Shown here: piece by piece, positions 7,334-14,135 of the stretch
How the letters are laid out: each line of letters starts with the position of its first letter
Position numbering within the stretch: position 1 is the first letter of the stretch
Assembly: GCA_947631715.1 (NCBI GenBank)
Contig: CANRMK010000009.1
Location: 1-17,761 of the forward strand
From: an uncultured Acetatifactor sp.
Lineage (GTDB): Bacteria > Bacillota > Clostridia > Lachnospirales > Lachnospiraceae
Length of the DNA: 17,761 bases
Direction: 5' to 3'
Position numbers and translations under genes: made by a program
The notes under the pieces: generated by a model
The model's database searches: none
What the model saw: only the letters and a program-made list of their open reading frames with translations
Told to the model about the DNA's origin: nothing

Positions 7334-7377
7334 TTTTTGCAAAAATTCGTGAACTATATCCGCGTATCTGTTATAAT
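7334..7377 (+). promoter_or_regulatory. Promoter of the pentose operon (extended -10) with upstream palindrome
   Basis: TATAAT (7372-7377) is preceded by TG at 7369-7370, an extended -10 element, 63 bases before the kinase ATG. No good -35 is present (GTGAAC at 7349-7354 is the best at 17 bases). Upstream is a perfect 12-bp palindrome TTTTTGCAAAAA (7334-7345), itself part of a direct repeat AGTTTTTGC (7318-7326) and AGTTTTTTGC (7331-7340). The poor -35 and nearby repeats suggest a regulator-controlled promoter. I see no CcpA cre consensus. Confidence 0.6.
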
Positions 7378-7440
7378 ATCTCCAGAGGCAAGGCCGGATC
7401 TATATGCAGATGGCTGCTGCGGCAGCAGAAAAGAGGGAAA

Positions 7441-9036
7441 ATGGAAGAAATCGTAAAGGCAGTAAAAAATGGAGACACTGTTCTCGGTATTGAGTTCGGA
7501 TCCACGCGGATCAAGGCAGTCCTGGTAGACCATAGCCATCGGCCCATTGCAATGGGAACCTGCGATTGGGAGAACCGGCTGGAGGATAATATCTGGACCT
7601 ACAGTCTGGATGATATCTGGGGAGGACTGCAGAGCTGCTATAAAGACCTGGCGGAAGATGTGCGGGAGCGGTACGGCGTCCCGCTGACAAAACTGGGGGC
7701 TTTGGGCTTTTCCGGCATGATGCACGGCTATATGGCCTTTGACCAAAACGGAGAACTGCTGGTGCCTTTCCGCACCTGGCGTAACACCATGACGGAGGAA
7801 GCCTGCAGAAAGCTGACTTCTGTTTTCCGGTTCAACATTCCTCAGCGCTGGAGCATCGCGCATCTGTATCAGGCCATTCTGAACGGTGAGGAGCATGTTA
7901 AGAATATATCTTTTCTGACGACTCTGGCCGGATACATACACTGGAAGCTTTCCGGAGAAAAGGCGCTGGGAATCGGTGAGGCTTCCGGTATGTTCCCCAT
8001 AGACTCCTGTGCAAAAGATTTTGACAGGGAAATGCTGGACCGGTTCGATGAGCTCACTGCGGACAAAGGATACCCCTGGAAGATCCGTGATATTCTGCCG
8101 GCTGTGCTCTGCGCGGGGGTACAGGCAGGAAAACTTACGGATCAGGGAGCGAAGCTGCTGGATCCGACGGGAACTCTGCAGGCCGGGGCTGCCATGTGCC
8201 CTCCGGAGGGGGATGCAGGGACCGGGATGACAGCTACGAACAGTGTGGCTGTCCGCACTGGGAATATCTCTGCAGGGACTTCCGTTTTCTCCATGGTGGT
8301 GACGGAAGAGCCGCTTTCCGGGGTGCATGAGGAGATTGATATGGTGACCACGCCGGACGGATCTCCCGTTGCCATGGTCCATTGTAACAACTGCACCTCT
8401 GACCTGAACGCCTGGGTAGGGCTGTTTGAACAATTCGCCGAGCTGCTTGGCGTAAAAGCGGATAAGAACGACCTGTTCGGGAAACTGTATCGGGAGGCTC
8501 TTAAGGCGGATGCAGACTGCGGAGGCCTTATGGCCTATAACTACTTTTCGGGAGAGCCGGTAATGGGACTGGACGAGGGGCGTCCTATGTTCCTGCGTAC
8601 TCCGGATGCGTCCTTTACGCTTGCAAACTTTATGCGTACCCACCTGTACAGTGCTATGGCAGCGCTGAAGATCGGAAACGATATCCTGCTCCGGGAAGAA
8701 CATGTAAAGGTGGATTCCCTGATGGGGCATGGCGGCCTGTTCAAAACGCCTGAGGTGGGACAACGGCTGATGGCGGCGGCTATGAACGCGCCTGTCACTG
8801 TCATGGATACGGCGAGCGAGGGCGGGCCCTGGGGTATGGCGGTCCTTGCATGCTATATGCTGGAGAGAGGCCCTGAGGAGACGCTTGCGGATTATCTGAA
8901 GGACAAAATTTTTGCCGGATGGACGGGGACGACTGTAACTCCCAGCGCTGAAGATGTGGCCGGATTTGACGCGTTCATTGAGAAGTACAAAGCGGCGCTG
9001 CCGGCGGAGAAAGCGGCTGTGGCCGGTCTCAGGTAA
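7441..9036 (+). CDS. FGGY-family carbohydrate kinase, likely ketopentose (ribulose/xylulose-type) kinase
   Basis: This 531-residue cytoplasmic kinase would phosphorylate a ketopentose with ATP. The N-terminal phosphate-binding motif is VLGIEFGSTRIKAVLVD (from about 14); Glu18 stands where most FGGY kinases have Asp. The probable catalytic base is Asp258 in PPEGDAGTGM. The ATP-side C-terminal domain carries GHGGLFKTPEVGQRLMAAAM and SEGGPWGMAVLA. The length is nearer to ribulokinases (about 560) than xylulokinases (about 490). The ATG at 7441 has GAGGG upstream; a longer in-frame start at 7306 would begin upstream of the promoter's -10 box and is unlikely. It is first in an operon with araD and split transketolase, so L-ribulose is the natural guess, resembling clostridial ribulokinases of the AraK type. 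Substrate assignment is inference. Confidence 0.9.
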   Translation: MEEIVKAVKNGDTVLGIEFGSTRIKAVLVDHSHRPIAMGTCDWENRLEDNIWTYSLDDIWGGLQSCYKDLAEDVRERYGVPLTKLGALGFSGMMHGYMAFDQNGELLVPFRTWRNTMTEEACRKLTSVFRFNIPQRWSIAHLYQAILNGEEHVKNISFLTTLAGYIHWKLSGEKALGIGEASGMFPIDSCAKDFDREMLDRFDELTADKGYPWKIRDILPAVLCAGVQAGKLTDQGAKLLDPTGTLQAGAAMCPPEGDAGTGMTATNSVAVRTGNISAGTSVFSMVVTEEPLSGVHEEIDMVTTPDGSPVAMVHCNNCTSDLNAWVGLFEQFAELLGVKADKNDLFGKLYREALKADADCGGLMAYNYFSGEPVMGLDEGRPMFLRTPDASFTLANFMRTHLYSAMAALKIGNDILLREEHVKVDSLMGHGGLFKTPEVGQRLMAAAMNAPVTVMDTASEGGPWGMAVLACYMLERGPEETLADYLKDKIFAGWTGTTVTPSAEDVAGFDAFIEKYKAALPAEKAAVAGLR

Positions 9037-9088
9037 GGAAAGCGCGGGAAGTGAGTTGTAAAAATCGGGACAGAAAGGAATCATGGAT

Positions 9089-9790
9089 ATGCTGGAACAA
9101 TTAAAGCAGCTGGTCTACGAAGCAAATATGGATCTCCCAAGGTATGGACTTGTCACCTTTACCTGGGGCAATGTCAGCGCAATAGATCGTGAGAGCGGAC
9201 TTTTTGTGATCAAACCCAGCGGTGTGGAATATGACAAACTGAAACCGGAAGATATGGTAGTGGTGGATCTGAACTGCAAAAAGATAGAGGGACGTTATAA
9301 TCCCTCTTCGGATACAGCTACGCACGCCGAACTGTACAAGGCATTCTCCGAAATCGGCGGCATTGTCCATACCCATTCTTCTTACGCCACAAGCTGGGCT
9401 CAGGCCGGACGCAGTATTCCCTGCTATGGGACGACTCATGCCGATTACATCTACGGGGAAGTGCCCTGTGTCAGGTGCCTGACGGAGGAAGAGATCGCCG
9501 ACGCTTACGAAGAAAATACAGGGCATCTGATCGTCAGTGAATTTCAGAGGATGAAGAAAGATCCTGTGGCGGTTCCGGCGGTCCTCTGTAAAAATCACGG
9601 CCCCTTTGCCTGGGGAAAGGACGCGAAAGAGGCCGTGCACAATGCGGTAGTGCTGGAGGAGGTTGCCAAGATGGCTTATCGTGCGGAGGCGATCAATCCT
9701 CAGATCGCTCCCGCGCCGCAGGAACTTCAGGATAAACATTACTATAGAAAGCACGGCGCCAACGCCTACTATGGCCAGAGAGAGCAGTGA
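9089..9790 (+). CDS. araD: L-ribulose-5-phosphate 4-epimerase
   Basis: AraD converts L-ribulose 5-phosphate to D-xylulose 5-phosphate by a zinc-dependent retro-aldol/aldol reaction. The product is 233 residues against about 231 for E. coli AraD, and the N-terminus (MLEQLKQLVYEANMDLPRYG, then LVTFTWGNVSAIDRE) is close to it. Metal ligands Asp75, His94, His96 (GIVHTH) and His170 (CKNHGPFAWG) and catalytic Asp119 and Tyr228 (near-C-terminal AYYGQ) are all present. The start at 9089 was chosen over the ATG six bases earlier because AAAGGA lies nine bases upstream of it and only three from the other. It follows the kinase stop by 52 bases and precedes transketolase by 114, so co-transcription is likely. 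Function in this family is well established; UlaF/SgbE-type paralogues acting in ascorbate pathways are the main alternative. Confidence 0.93.
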   Translation: MLEQLKQLVYEANMDLPRYGLVTFTWGNVSAIDRESGLFVIKPSGVEYDKLKPEDMVVVDLNCKKIEGRYNPSSDTATHAELYKAFSEIGGIVHTHSSYATSWAQAGRSIPCYGTTHADYIYGEVPCVRCLTEEEIADAYEENTGHLIVSEFQRMKKDPVAVPAVLCKNHGPFAWGKDAKEAVHNAVVLEEVAKMAYRAEAINPQIAPAPQELQDKHYYRKHGANAYYGQREQ

Positions 9791-9875
9791 GCGGGCTGGC
9801 CCCGGAGCGGCCGCCGGGATGTAGGACGGCTCTGGACATGGCGGGAGGATTATGTTACCATAAATTGAAAATCTG

Positions 9876-9889
9876 CTCCCAGCTGGGAG
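9876..9889. repeat. Perfect 14-bp palindrome before the transketolase gene
   Basis: CTCCCAGCTGGGAG is its own reverse complement and ends just ahead of the GGAGG-rich ribosome site region of the transketolase N-subunit ATG at 9905. As RNA, the left arm (CTCCC) could also pair with the downstream GGAGG. The 114-base gap that holds it also has a GC-rich patch at 9801-9818 (with GCGGCCGC at 9807-9814) and no terminator T-tract. Confidence 0.6.
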
Positions 9890-9904
9890 GAAACGGAGGA
9901 CACC

Positions 9905-10747
9905 ATGAATAATTTGGAACTGCGCAAACACGCCAACGATGTGCGCAAAGGCATTGTCACTGCGGTTCACAGTGCAAAAGCCGGGCATCCCGGCGGTTCT
10001 CTTTCGGCGGCGGATGTGTTTACGTTCTTATATTTTGAAGAGATGAACATCGACCCTCAGAATCCTCAAAAGGAAGACAGGGACCGCTTTGTGCTGTCCA
10101 AGGGGCACACAGCGCCGGGACTGTATTCTGCGCTGGCTAACCGGGGATATTTCCCTGTGGAAGACCTTACAACGCTGCGCAAGCTTGGCTCCTATCTTCA
10201 GGGACATCCCTGTATGCACATTCCCGGCGTGGATATGTCTTCCGGCTCTTTGGGGCAGGGAATCTCAGCCGCAGTAGGCATGGCGCTGGGAGCGAAGCTG
10301 CAGGGAAAAACATTCCGGGTGTATACGCTGCTCGGGGATGGCGAACTGGAAGAGGGGCAGGTATGGGAGGCGTCTATGTTTGCCGGACACCGCAGACTGG
10401 ATAATCTCTGTGTCATTGTAGATAACAATAATCTGCAGATCGATGGTCCTATCGATCAGGTCTGCTCTCCCTATCCCATCGATAAAAAATTCGAGGCTTT
10501 CAATTTTCATGTGATCAATGCGGATGCCCACGACTTTGACTCTATCCGGGCGGCTTTCCGTGAAGCCCGGGAAACGAAGGGAATGCCTGCCTGCATTGTG
10601 ATGCACAGCCTGAAAGGGAAGGGAGTTTCCTTTATGGAGAACAGTGTGGACTGGCATGGCAAGGCGCCGAACGATGGAGAGTATGCGGTGGCTATGGCTG
10701 ATCTGGCCAGGATCGATGCAGAATTAGAGAAAGAAGGTGAGGCGTAA
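9905..10747 (+). CDS. Transketolase, N-terminal (TPP-binding) subunit
   Basis: This is the first half of a split, two-gene transketolase (280 residues) that transfers C2 units between sugar phosphates in the non-oxidative pentose phosphate pathway. It carries the diphosphate-binding part of the thiamine diphosphate site: AGHPGGSLS (26-34), SKGH (65-68) and the GDG...NN motif, GDGELEEGQVWEASMFAGHR (144-163) to DNNN (173-176), with Asp145 and the Asn residues as metal ligands. The ATG is preceded by GGAGGA. Its TAA stop overlaps the ATG of the next gene by one base, giving translational coupling that fits a 1:1 complex. Split transketolases are common in clostridia and archaea. A dihydroxyacetone synthase-like role is less likely given the araD neighbour. 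Confidence 0.94.
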   Translation: MNNLELRKHANDVRKGIVTAVHSAKAGHPGGSLSAADVFTFLYFEEMNIDPQNPQKEDRDRFVLSKGHTAPGLYSALANRGYFPVEDLTTLRKLGSYLQGHPCMHIPGVDMSSGSLGQGISAAVGMALGAKLQGKTFRVYTLLGDGELEEGQVWEASMFAGHRRLDNLCVIVDNNNLQIDGPIDQVCSPYPIDKKFEAFNFHVINADAHDFDSIRAAFREARETKGMPACIVMHSLKGKGVSFMENSVDWHGKAPNDGEYAVAMADLARIDAELEKEGEA

Positions 10748-11685
10748 TGTCAGAAGTCAAGAAAATGGCGACCCGTGAGGGATATGGAAATGCACTGAAA
10801 GAACTGGCGGAGGAGTTTCCTGATCTTGTAGTGCTGGATGCCGATCTGGCTGCTGCGACCAAGACCTCCGTTTTCAGAAAGGCTTATCCTGACCGTCACA
10901 TTGACTGCGGGATCGCCGAATGCAATATGATGGGGATCGCCGCGGGGCTGTCTTTGGTGGGAAAGATTCCTTTTGTAAGCTCCTTTGCCATGTTTGCGGC
11001 GGGACGGGCTTTTGAACAGGTGCGCAATTCTATCGGCTATCCTCATCTGAACGTGAAGATCGGGGCTACCCATGCGGGCATTACCGTGGGAGAGGATGGA
11101 GCCTCCCACCAGTGCAATGAAGACATTGCATTGATGCGGACGATTCCCGGTATGGTAGTAATGTGCCCGGCTGACGCCGTGGAGGCAAAGGCAGCGGTGA
11201 GAGCCGCCCTTGAATATGTAGGACCAGTGTATCTCCGTTTTGGCCGGGCTCCTGTGCCTATAATCAATGACAGGCCGGACTATCATTTTGAGATCGGCAA
11301 GGGCACTGTGGTGAGAGAGGGCACGGACGTGACGATCGTGGCTACCGGCATTTGTGTGGATTCCTCTCTGGGAGCGGCTGAGAAGCTGGCAGCGGACGGA
11401 ATCAGCGCTGAGGTGATCAACATCTGTACCATCAAGCCTCTGGATGAAGAAATCATTTTAAACAGCGCCGGAAAGACAGGAAAAGTAGTAACTGTGGAGG
11501 AACATTCCGTCATCGGCGGGCTCGGCAGTGCAGTGTGTGACTGTCTCTGCGCGAAGCTGCCTGTCCCTGTGAAGAAACTGGGTATGCAGGATGTGTTCGG
11601 AGAGTCCGGTTCCGCTGCGGCGCTGGTAGAGAAATACGGCCTGGACGCGGACGGTGTTTACCGGTCCATAAAAGCCTGGATCTAA
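10747..11685 (+). CDS. Transketolase, C-terminal (pyrimidine-binding) subunit
   Basis: This is the second half of the split transketolase, 312 residues. It holds the pyrimidine-binding domain with the conserved activating glutamate in GIAECNMMGIAAGLS (Glu58), the THAGITVGEDGASHQ loop (108-122), and the C-terminal transketolase domain (VTIVATGICVDSS, EEHSVIGGLGSAV). It must pair with the N-subunit encoded immediately upstream to make the active site. Its ATG shares one base with the upstream TAA stop, and GAAGGTGAGG just before it provides the ribosome site. It is the last gene of the operon and is followed by a strong hairpin terminator. No residue loss or truncation is seen. Confidence 0.94.
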   Translation: MSEVKKMATREGYGNALKELAEEFPDLVVLDADLAAATKTSVFRKAYPDRHIDCGIAECNMMGIAAGLSLVGKIPFVSSFAMFAAGRAFEQVRNSIGYPHLNVKIGATHAGITVGEDGASHQCNEDIALMRTIPGMVVMCPADAVEAKAAVRAALEYVGPVYLRFGRAPVPIINDRPDYHFEIGKGTVVREGTDVTIVATGICVDSSLGAAEKLAADGISAEVINICTIKPLDEEIILNSAGKTGKVVTVEEHSVIGGLGSAVCDCLCAKLPVPVKKLGMQDVFGESGSAAALVEKYGLDADGVYRSIKAWI

Positions 11686-11726
11686 TGTGATATCTTCCTG
11701 CTGCATGGAACAGAATTTCAGAAGAG

Positions 11727-11780
11727 AAAAAAAGAGCGTCACCGCAAAGTCAGACAGACATTTCGGTGCGCTCTTTTTTT
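11727..11780. terminator. Bidirectional terminator between the pentose operon and the HIT gene
   Basis: AAAAAAAGAGCG (11727-11738) and CACCG (11740-11744) pair with CGGTG (11764-11768) and CGCTCTTTTTTT (11769-11780), with one bulged T at 11739. A-tract on one side and T-tract on the other allow it to end transcription of both the transketolase operon (plus) and the HIT gene (minus, stop at 11806). Confidence 0.93.
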
Positions 11781-11805
11781 GCTTGTATGGTATGCAGCAG
11801 TCGGA

Positions 11806-12225
11806 TCAGAGATTCGCCTTGATCTTTTCGATCATTTCCGCATACTCTTTTTCGCTGAGATGAGTCTGGCCGGGATTCATCTGGAAGACGCCTCCCCACT
11901 CGAACTGATCCCGGTATTTGGGAACCAGATGAAAATGAAGATGGCTGCCGCCGTCCCCGTATGCCCCATAGTTTACTTTGTCCGGATGGAAAGCGGCGTG
12001 AATGGCCTTTGATGCTCTGGCTACATCGGCAAAAAAAGCATTCCGCTCATCCTCGCTGATATCTACCAGCTCGCTGACATGATCTTTGTATGCCACGATA
12101 CAGCGGCCGGGATGGCTCTGTTCCTTAAAGAGAATCAGCGTGCTGACGCTCAGATCGCAGATATAGATGCCGAAAGCGTCCAGTAGTTCTCCTCTCATAC
12201 AGTAGCCGCAGTTCTGGTCTTTCAT
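11806..12225 (-). CDS. HIT-family nucleotide hydrolase/transferase
   Basis: This is a 139-residue soluble protein of the histidine-triad superfamily, whose members hydrolyse or transfer nucleotide monophosphate groups from dinucleoside polyphosphates, AMP-lysine-type adducts or nucleoside-sugar substrates. The HxHxHxx signature is HLHFHLV, with His95, His97 and His99, preceded by the usual NYGAYGDGGS turn. The N-terminus has a CGYC pair (Cys6, Cys9) as in zinc-binding HIT proteins, but the second half of a four-ligand zinc site is not obvious. The ATG has a strong GGAGG about 11 bases upstream. It is a single gene with its own promoter and shares a terminator with the pentose operon. The exact substrate cannot be told from sequence. 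Confidence 0.92.
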   Translation of the reverse strand: MKDQNCGYCMRGELLDAFGIYICDLSVSTLILFKEQSHPGRCIVAYKDHVSELVDISEDERNAFFADVARASKAIHAAFHPDKVNYGAYGDGGSHLHFHLVPKYRDQFEWGGVFQMNPGQTHLSEKEYAEMIEKIKANL

Positions 12226-12250
12226 AAATGGAATATCCTCCTTTCGGAAC

Positions 12251-12300
12251 TGGAACAGTTTCTATTGATGTCAGTATTATACCACCTCGTGGAACAGTTT
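12251..12300 (-). repeat. Two 11-bp direct repeats flanking the HIT gene -10 box
   Basis: TGGAACAGTTT (plus-strand reading) occurs exactly at 12251-12261 and 12290-12300, 39 bases apart, bracketing the HIT gene -10 box at 12276-12281. The first copy is also the right arm of a palindrome AACTG-GAA-CAGTT (12248-12260). They may be paired operator half-sites for a repressor. Confidence 0.55.
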
Positions 12301-12304
12301 GAAA
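12276..12304 (-). promoter_or_regulatory. Promoter of the HIT gene
   Basis: On the minus strand a perfect TATAAT (12276-12281) has a weak -35, TTTCAA (12299-12304), 17 bases away. The -10 is about 50 bases upstream of the HIT ATG. The -35 lies inside the inverted repeat at 12298-12317, so a protein bound there would compete with RNA polymerase. Confidence 0.55.
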
Positions 12305-12317
12305 GGAAACTTTCAAA
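12298..12317. promoter_or_regulatory. Perfect 8-bp inverted repeat with 4-base spacer, candidate operator
   Basis: TTTGAAAG (12298-12305), GAAA, CTTTCAAA (12310-12317). The 20-bp palindrome overlaps the HIT gene -35. On the other side it abuts TTGACA (12320-12325), pointing toward the amidase gene, though no matching -10 is evident for that box. As plus-strand RNA it would fold with a GAAA tetraloop. There is no T-tract typical of a terminator, so an operator is more likely. Confidence 0.5.
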
Positions 12318-12360
12318 TTTTGACAAGATTACAGAAAATCTTAAGGAAAAAATAAACAAC

Positions 12361-12389
12361 TTGGATACAATTTTGGATTACACTGTATT
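12361..12389 (+). promoter_or_regulatory. Possible promoter of the amidase gene
   Basis: TTGGAT (12361-12366) and TGTATT (12384-12389) are 17 bases apart, 53 bases before the ATG at 12443. Both boxes are imperfect. A second TTGGAT at 12374-12379 lies within the spacer. Confidence 0.3.
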
Positions 12390-12442
12390 CTGCAAAATTC
12401 AAAAAACCGCATGGAGCGGAGGAAAGACGGTGTAGAGAAACA

Positions 12443-13279
12443 ATGGAGCGGAGCGTGGAAAAAAGGAATCCTTATCTGGTAGAGTACGAGCGGCAGTGCA
12501 GGCTGCGAAGACCGCAGAAGACGGAGGAGCGCCGCAGCAGGATGCGGGCGGAGGCCAGGGCCAGACGCAGGAGACGTATCCGGCGCCAAAGGCTTCTTTT
12601 GAGCGCCGGAATTTTGTGCATTTTGTTGACGGCTGTTCTCTTTCTGGCTGACGGCGGAAGCGTTTTTGCCACAAACGCAGGAAAACTGCAGAACAATTCA
12701 GATGGCGGCATACTGCCGGCCTTTTCGGGGAATACGATTCAGGGGCTGCCGGAGAAAGTATATGCGGCCCATCCTGACTGGGAGGAGAATTTTCTGACTC
12801 CCAACGAATATTCCAGGCCGGGGGACCCGCTGGAGGAAGTCAGAGATATTTTCGTGCATTATACGGCCAATGCGGGCACCAGCGCCGCTCAGAACAGGAG
12901 TTATTTTGAACAGCAGAAGGATGTACAGGAGCATAGTGTCAGCGCGCATTTTATCATTGGATATAACGGTGAGATCATTCAGTGCGTGCCGCTTGACGAG
13001 ATCGCTTATGCTGTGAAGACCAGAAATCAGGATTCCGTTTCCATTGAGTGCTGTTACCTGGATGCAGATGGAGCATTTACACAGGAGACCTATGATTCTC
13101 TCATTGAACTGCTGGCATGGCTTACAGAGGCATATGGTCTTGACACGGATCATATTCTGCGGCATTATGACTGCGGCGGAAAGAAGTGCCCGCTTTATTA
13201 TACGGAGCATGAAGACGCATGGGAGCGTCTGAAAGAAGATGTGGCCGACAGGCTGGGAACGGATAAGACATTTCTTTGA
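12443..13279 (+). CDS. Membrane-anchored N-acetylmuramoyl-L-alanine amidase (Amidase_2 type)
   Basis: The product is 278 residues. It cleaves the bond between N-acetylmuramic acid and L-alanine in peptidoglycan, outside the membrane. Residues 21-50 are extremely basic (15 Arg in 30), followed by one hydrophobic helix at 51-69, so it is a type II membrane protein with a short, Arg-rich cytoplasmic tail. The Amidase_2/PGRP-like domain covers about 105-270: zinc ligands His139 (FVHYTANAG), His241 (LRHYDCGG) and Cys249 (KKCP), with SAHFIIGYNGEIIQCVPLDE between. The start is not fully secure: no good ribosome site precedes ATG 12443, and the word ATGGAGCGGAG also occurs 32 bases earlier in another frame; GTG at 12455 is an alternative. 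It stands alone; peptidoglycan turnover or sporulation/germination remodelling are possible roles. Confidence 0.9.
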   Translation: MERSVEKRNPYLVEYERQCRLRRPQKTEERRSRMRAEARARRRRRIRRQRLLLSAGILCILLTAVLFLADGGSVFATNAGKLQNNSDGGILPAFSGNTIQGLPEKVYAAHPDWEENFLTPNEYSRPGDPLEEVRDIFVHYTANAGTSAAQNRSYFEQQKDVQEHSVSAHFIIGYNGEIIQCVPLDEIAYAVKTRNQDSVSIECCYLDADGAFTQETYDSLIELLAWLTEAYGLDTDHILRHYDCGGKKCPLYYTEHEDAWERLKEDVADRLGTDKTFL

Positions 13280-13317
13280 GAGATTGATGGAAAAGTAAAA
13301 ATACTTGGGGAAACGGC

Positions 13318-13346
13318 TTGCGCAGTCAATCTATATTTGTTAAAAT
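13318..13346 (+). promoter_or_regulatory. Probable sigma-A promoter of rpe
   Basis: TTGCGC (13318-13323) and TAAAAT (13341-13346) have a 17-base spacer, about 60 bases upstream of the rpe start at 13408. No terminator is visible between the amidase stop (13279) and this site, so some read-through from the amidase gene is possible. Confidence 0.5.
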
Positions 13347-13407
13347 GGGCGGTGGATCATAGATAGGGAATACAGATCAGAAATACCGGGAAAGGTATGG
13401 ACACAGG

Positions 13408-14067
13408 ATGAATATATTATCGCCGTCGATTTTAGGTGCGGATTTTTACAGGCTGGGTGAGCAGATAAGCGAAGTGGAGGCTTCCGGAGTCAGGTACCTC
13501 CATATAGATGTGATGGACGGGATTTTTGTGCCGTCCATTTCTTTCGGTATGCCTGTGATCAGGTCGATCAGAAACAGTACTGATCTGTTCTTTGATGTAC
13601 ATCTGATGATCCGGGATCCGGAACGGTATATTGCAGAGTTTGCGGAATGCGGGGCGGATCTGCTTAATTTTCATCTGGAGGCAGCCCGGGATCCGGACAG
13701 GGTCATTGATGCTGTCCGCAGTCAGGGCAAAAAAGCCGGTATTACGATTAAGCCCTCTACGCCGGTGGAAGCCGTGCTGCCGTATCTGAGAAAGGTGGAT
13801 ATGGTCCTGGTCATGACAGTGGAACCGGGGTTCGGCGGCCAGAAAATGATTCCGGAATGCTTGGATAAGGTGCGTGCGGTCCGCAGGATGATCACGGAAC
13901 AGGATCTGGACGTAAGGCTCGAAGTGGACGGTGGCATCCGCATAGAAAATGTAGAGAGTGTATTGGCGGCGGGCGCTGATGTAGTAGTTTCCGGCTCTGC
14001 GGTATTCCGTGGGAGTGTGACTGCCAATGTGAAAGCTTTTCTGGAGAAGCTGAACGGAAAGCCCTGA
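13408..14067 (+). CDS. rpe: Ribulose-phosphate 3-epimerase
   Basis: Rpe interconverts D-ribulose 5-phosphate and D-xylulose 5-phosphate in the pentose phosphate pathway. The product is 219 residues, a full-length TIM barrel. Metal ligands His32 and Asp34 (HIDVMDG), His65 (FDVHLMI) and Asp174 (LEVDGGI) are present, as are the PSIL start motif and the phosphate-binding VEPGFGGQ and VVSGSAVF loops. Asp34 and Asp174 are the usual acid/base pair. AAAGG lies 12 bases before the ATG. In many Firmicutes rpe follows the rsgA/prkC-type cluster; here it does not. It complements the araD/transketolase operon metabolically, since both feed xylulose 5-phosphate to transketolase, but it is a separate transcription unit. 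The D-allulose-6-phosphate 3-epimerase paralogue is a less likely alternative. Confidence 0.95.
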   Translation: MNILSPSILGADFYRLGEQISEVEASGVRYLHIDVMDGIFVPSISFGMPVIRSIRNSTDLFFDVHLMIRDPERYIAEFAECGADLLNFHLEAARDPDRVIDAVRSQGKKAGITIKPSTPVEAVLPYLRKVDMVLVMTVEPGFGGQKMIPECLDKVRAVRRMITEQDLDVRLEVDGGIRIENVESVLAAGADVVVSGSAVFRGSVTANVKAFLEKLNGKP

Positions 14068-14095
14068 TCCCTGCAGGAGATTATCTTATAAAATC

Positions 14096-14123
14096 TAAGG
14101 CGAAAGCCTCTTTCTGCCGATAA
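14096..14123 (+). promoter_or_regulatory. Candidate sigma-28 (SigD/FliA-type) promoter
   Basis: GCCGATAA (14116-14123) matches the sigma-28 -10 consensus at all eight positions. Sixteen bases upstream is TAAG (14096-14099), three of four to the TAAA -35 core, against a usual spacing of about 15. A small AGGC-GAAA-GCCT hairpin followed by CTTT (14098-14113) lies in the spacer and could be a weak rpe terminator. If real, it places the next gene in the motility regulon. Confidence 0.45.
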
Positions 14124-14135
14124 TGTTAATGAGCT

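Noticed and set aside
7306..7440. Longer N-terminus for the kinase from an in-frame ATG at 7306
   Set aside because: It would start upstream of the extended -10 promoter at 7369-7377 and has no ribosome site; family proteins start near MEEIVKAVKNGDTVLGIEFG.
7354..9084. 576-codon minus-strand open frame opposite the sugar kinase
   Set aside because: It is a shadow of the kinase gene: low-complexity His/Arg/Ser-rich translation, no recognisable domain and no ribosome site, while the plus-strand frame is a clear FGGY kinase.
9791..9904. Terminator between araD and the transketolase genes
   Set aside because: GC-rich inverted repeats exist, including the 14-bp palindrome, but none is followed by a T-tract, so the four genes are treated as one operon.
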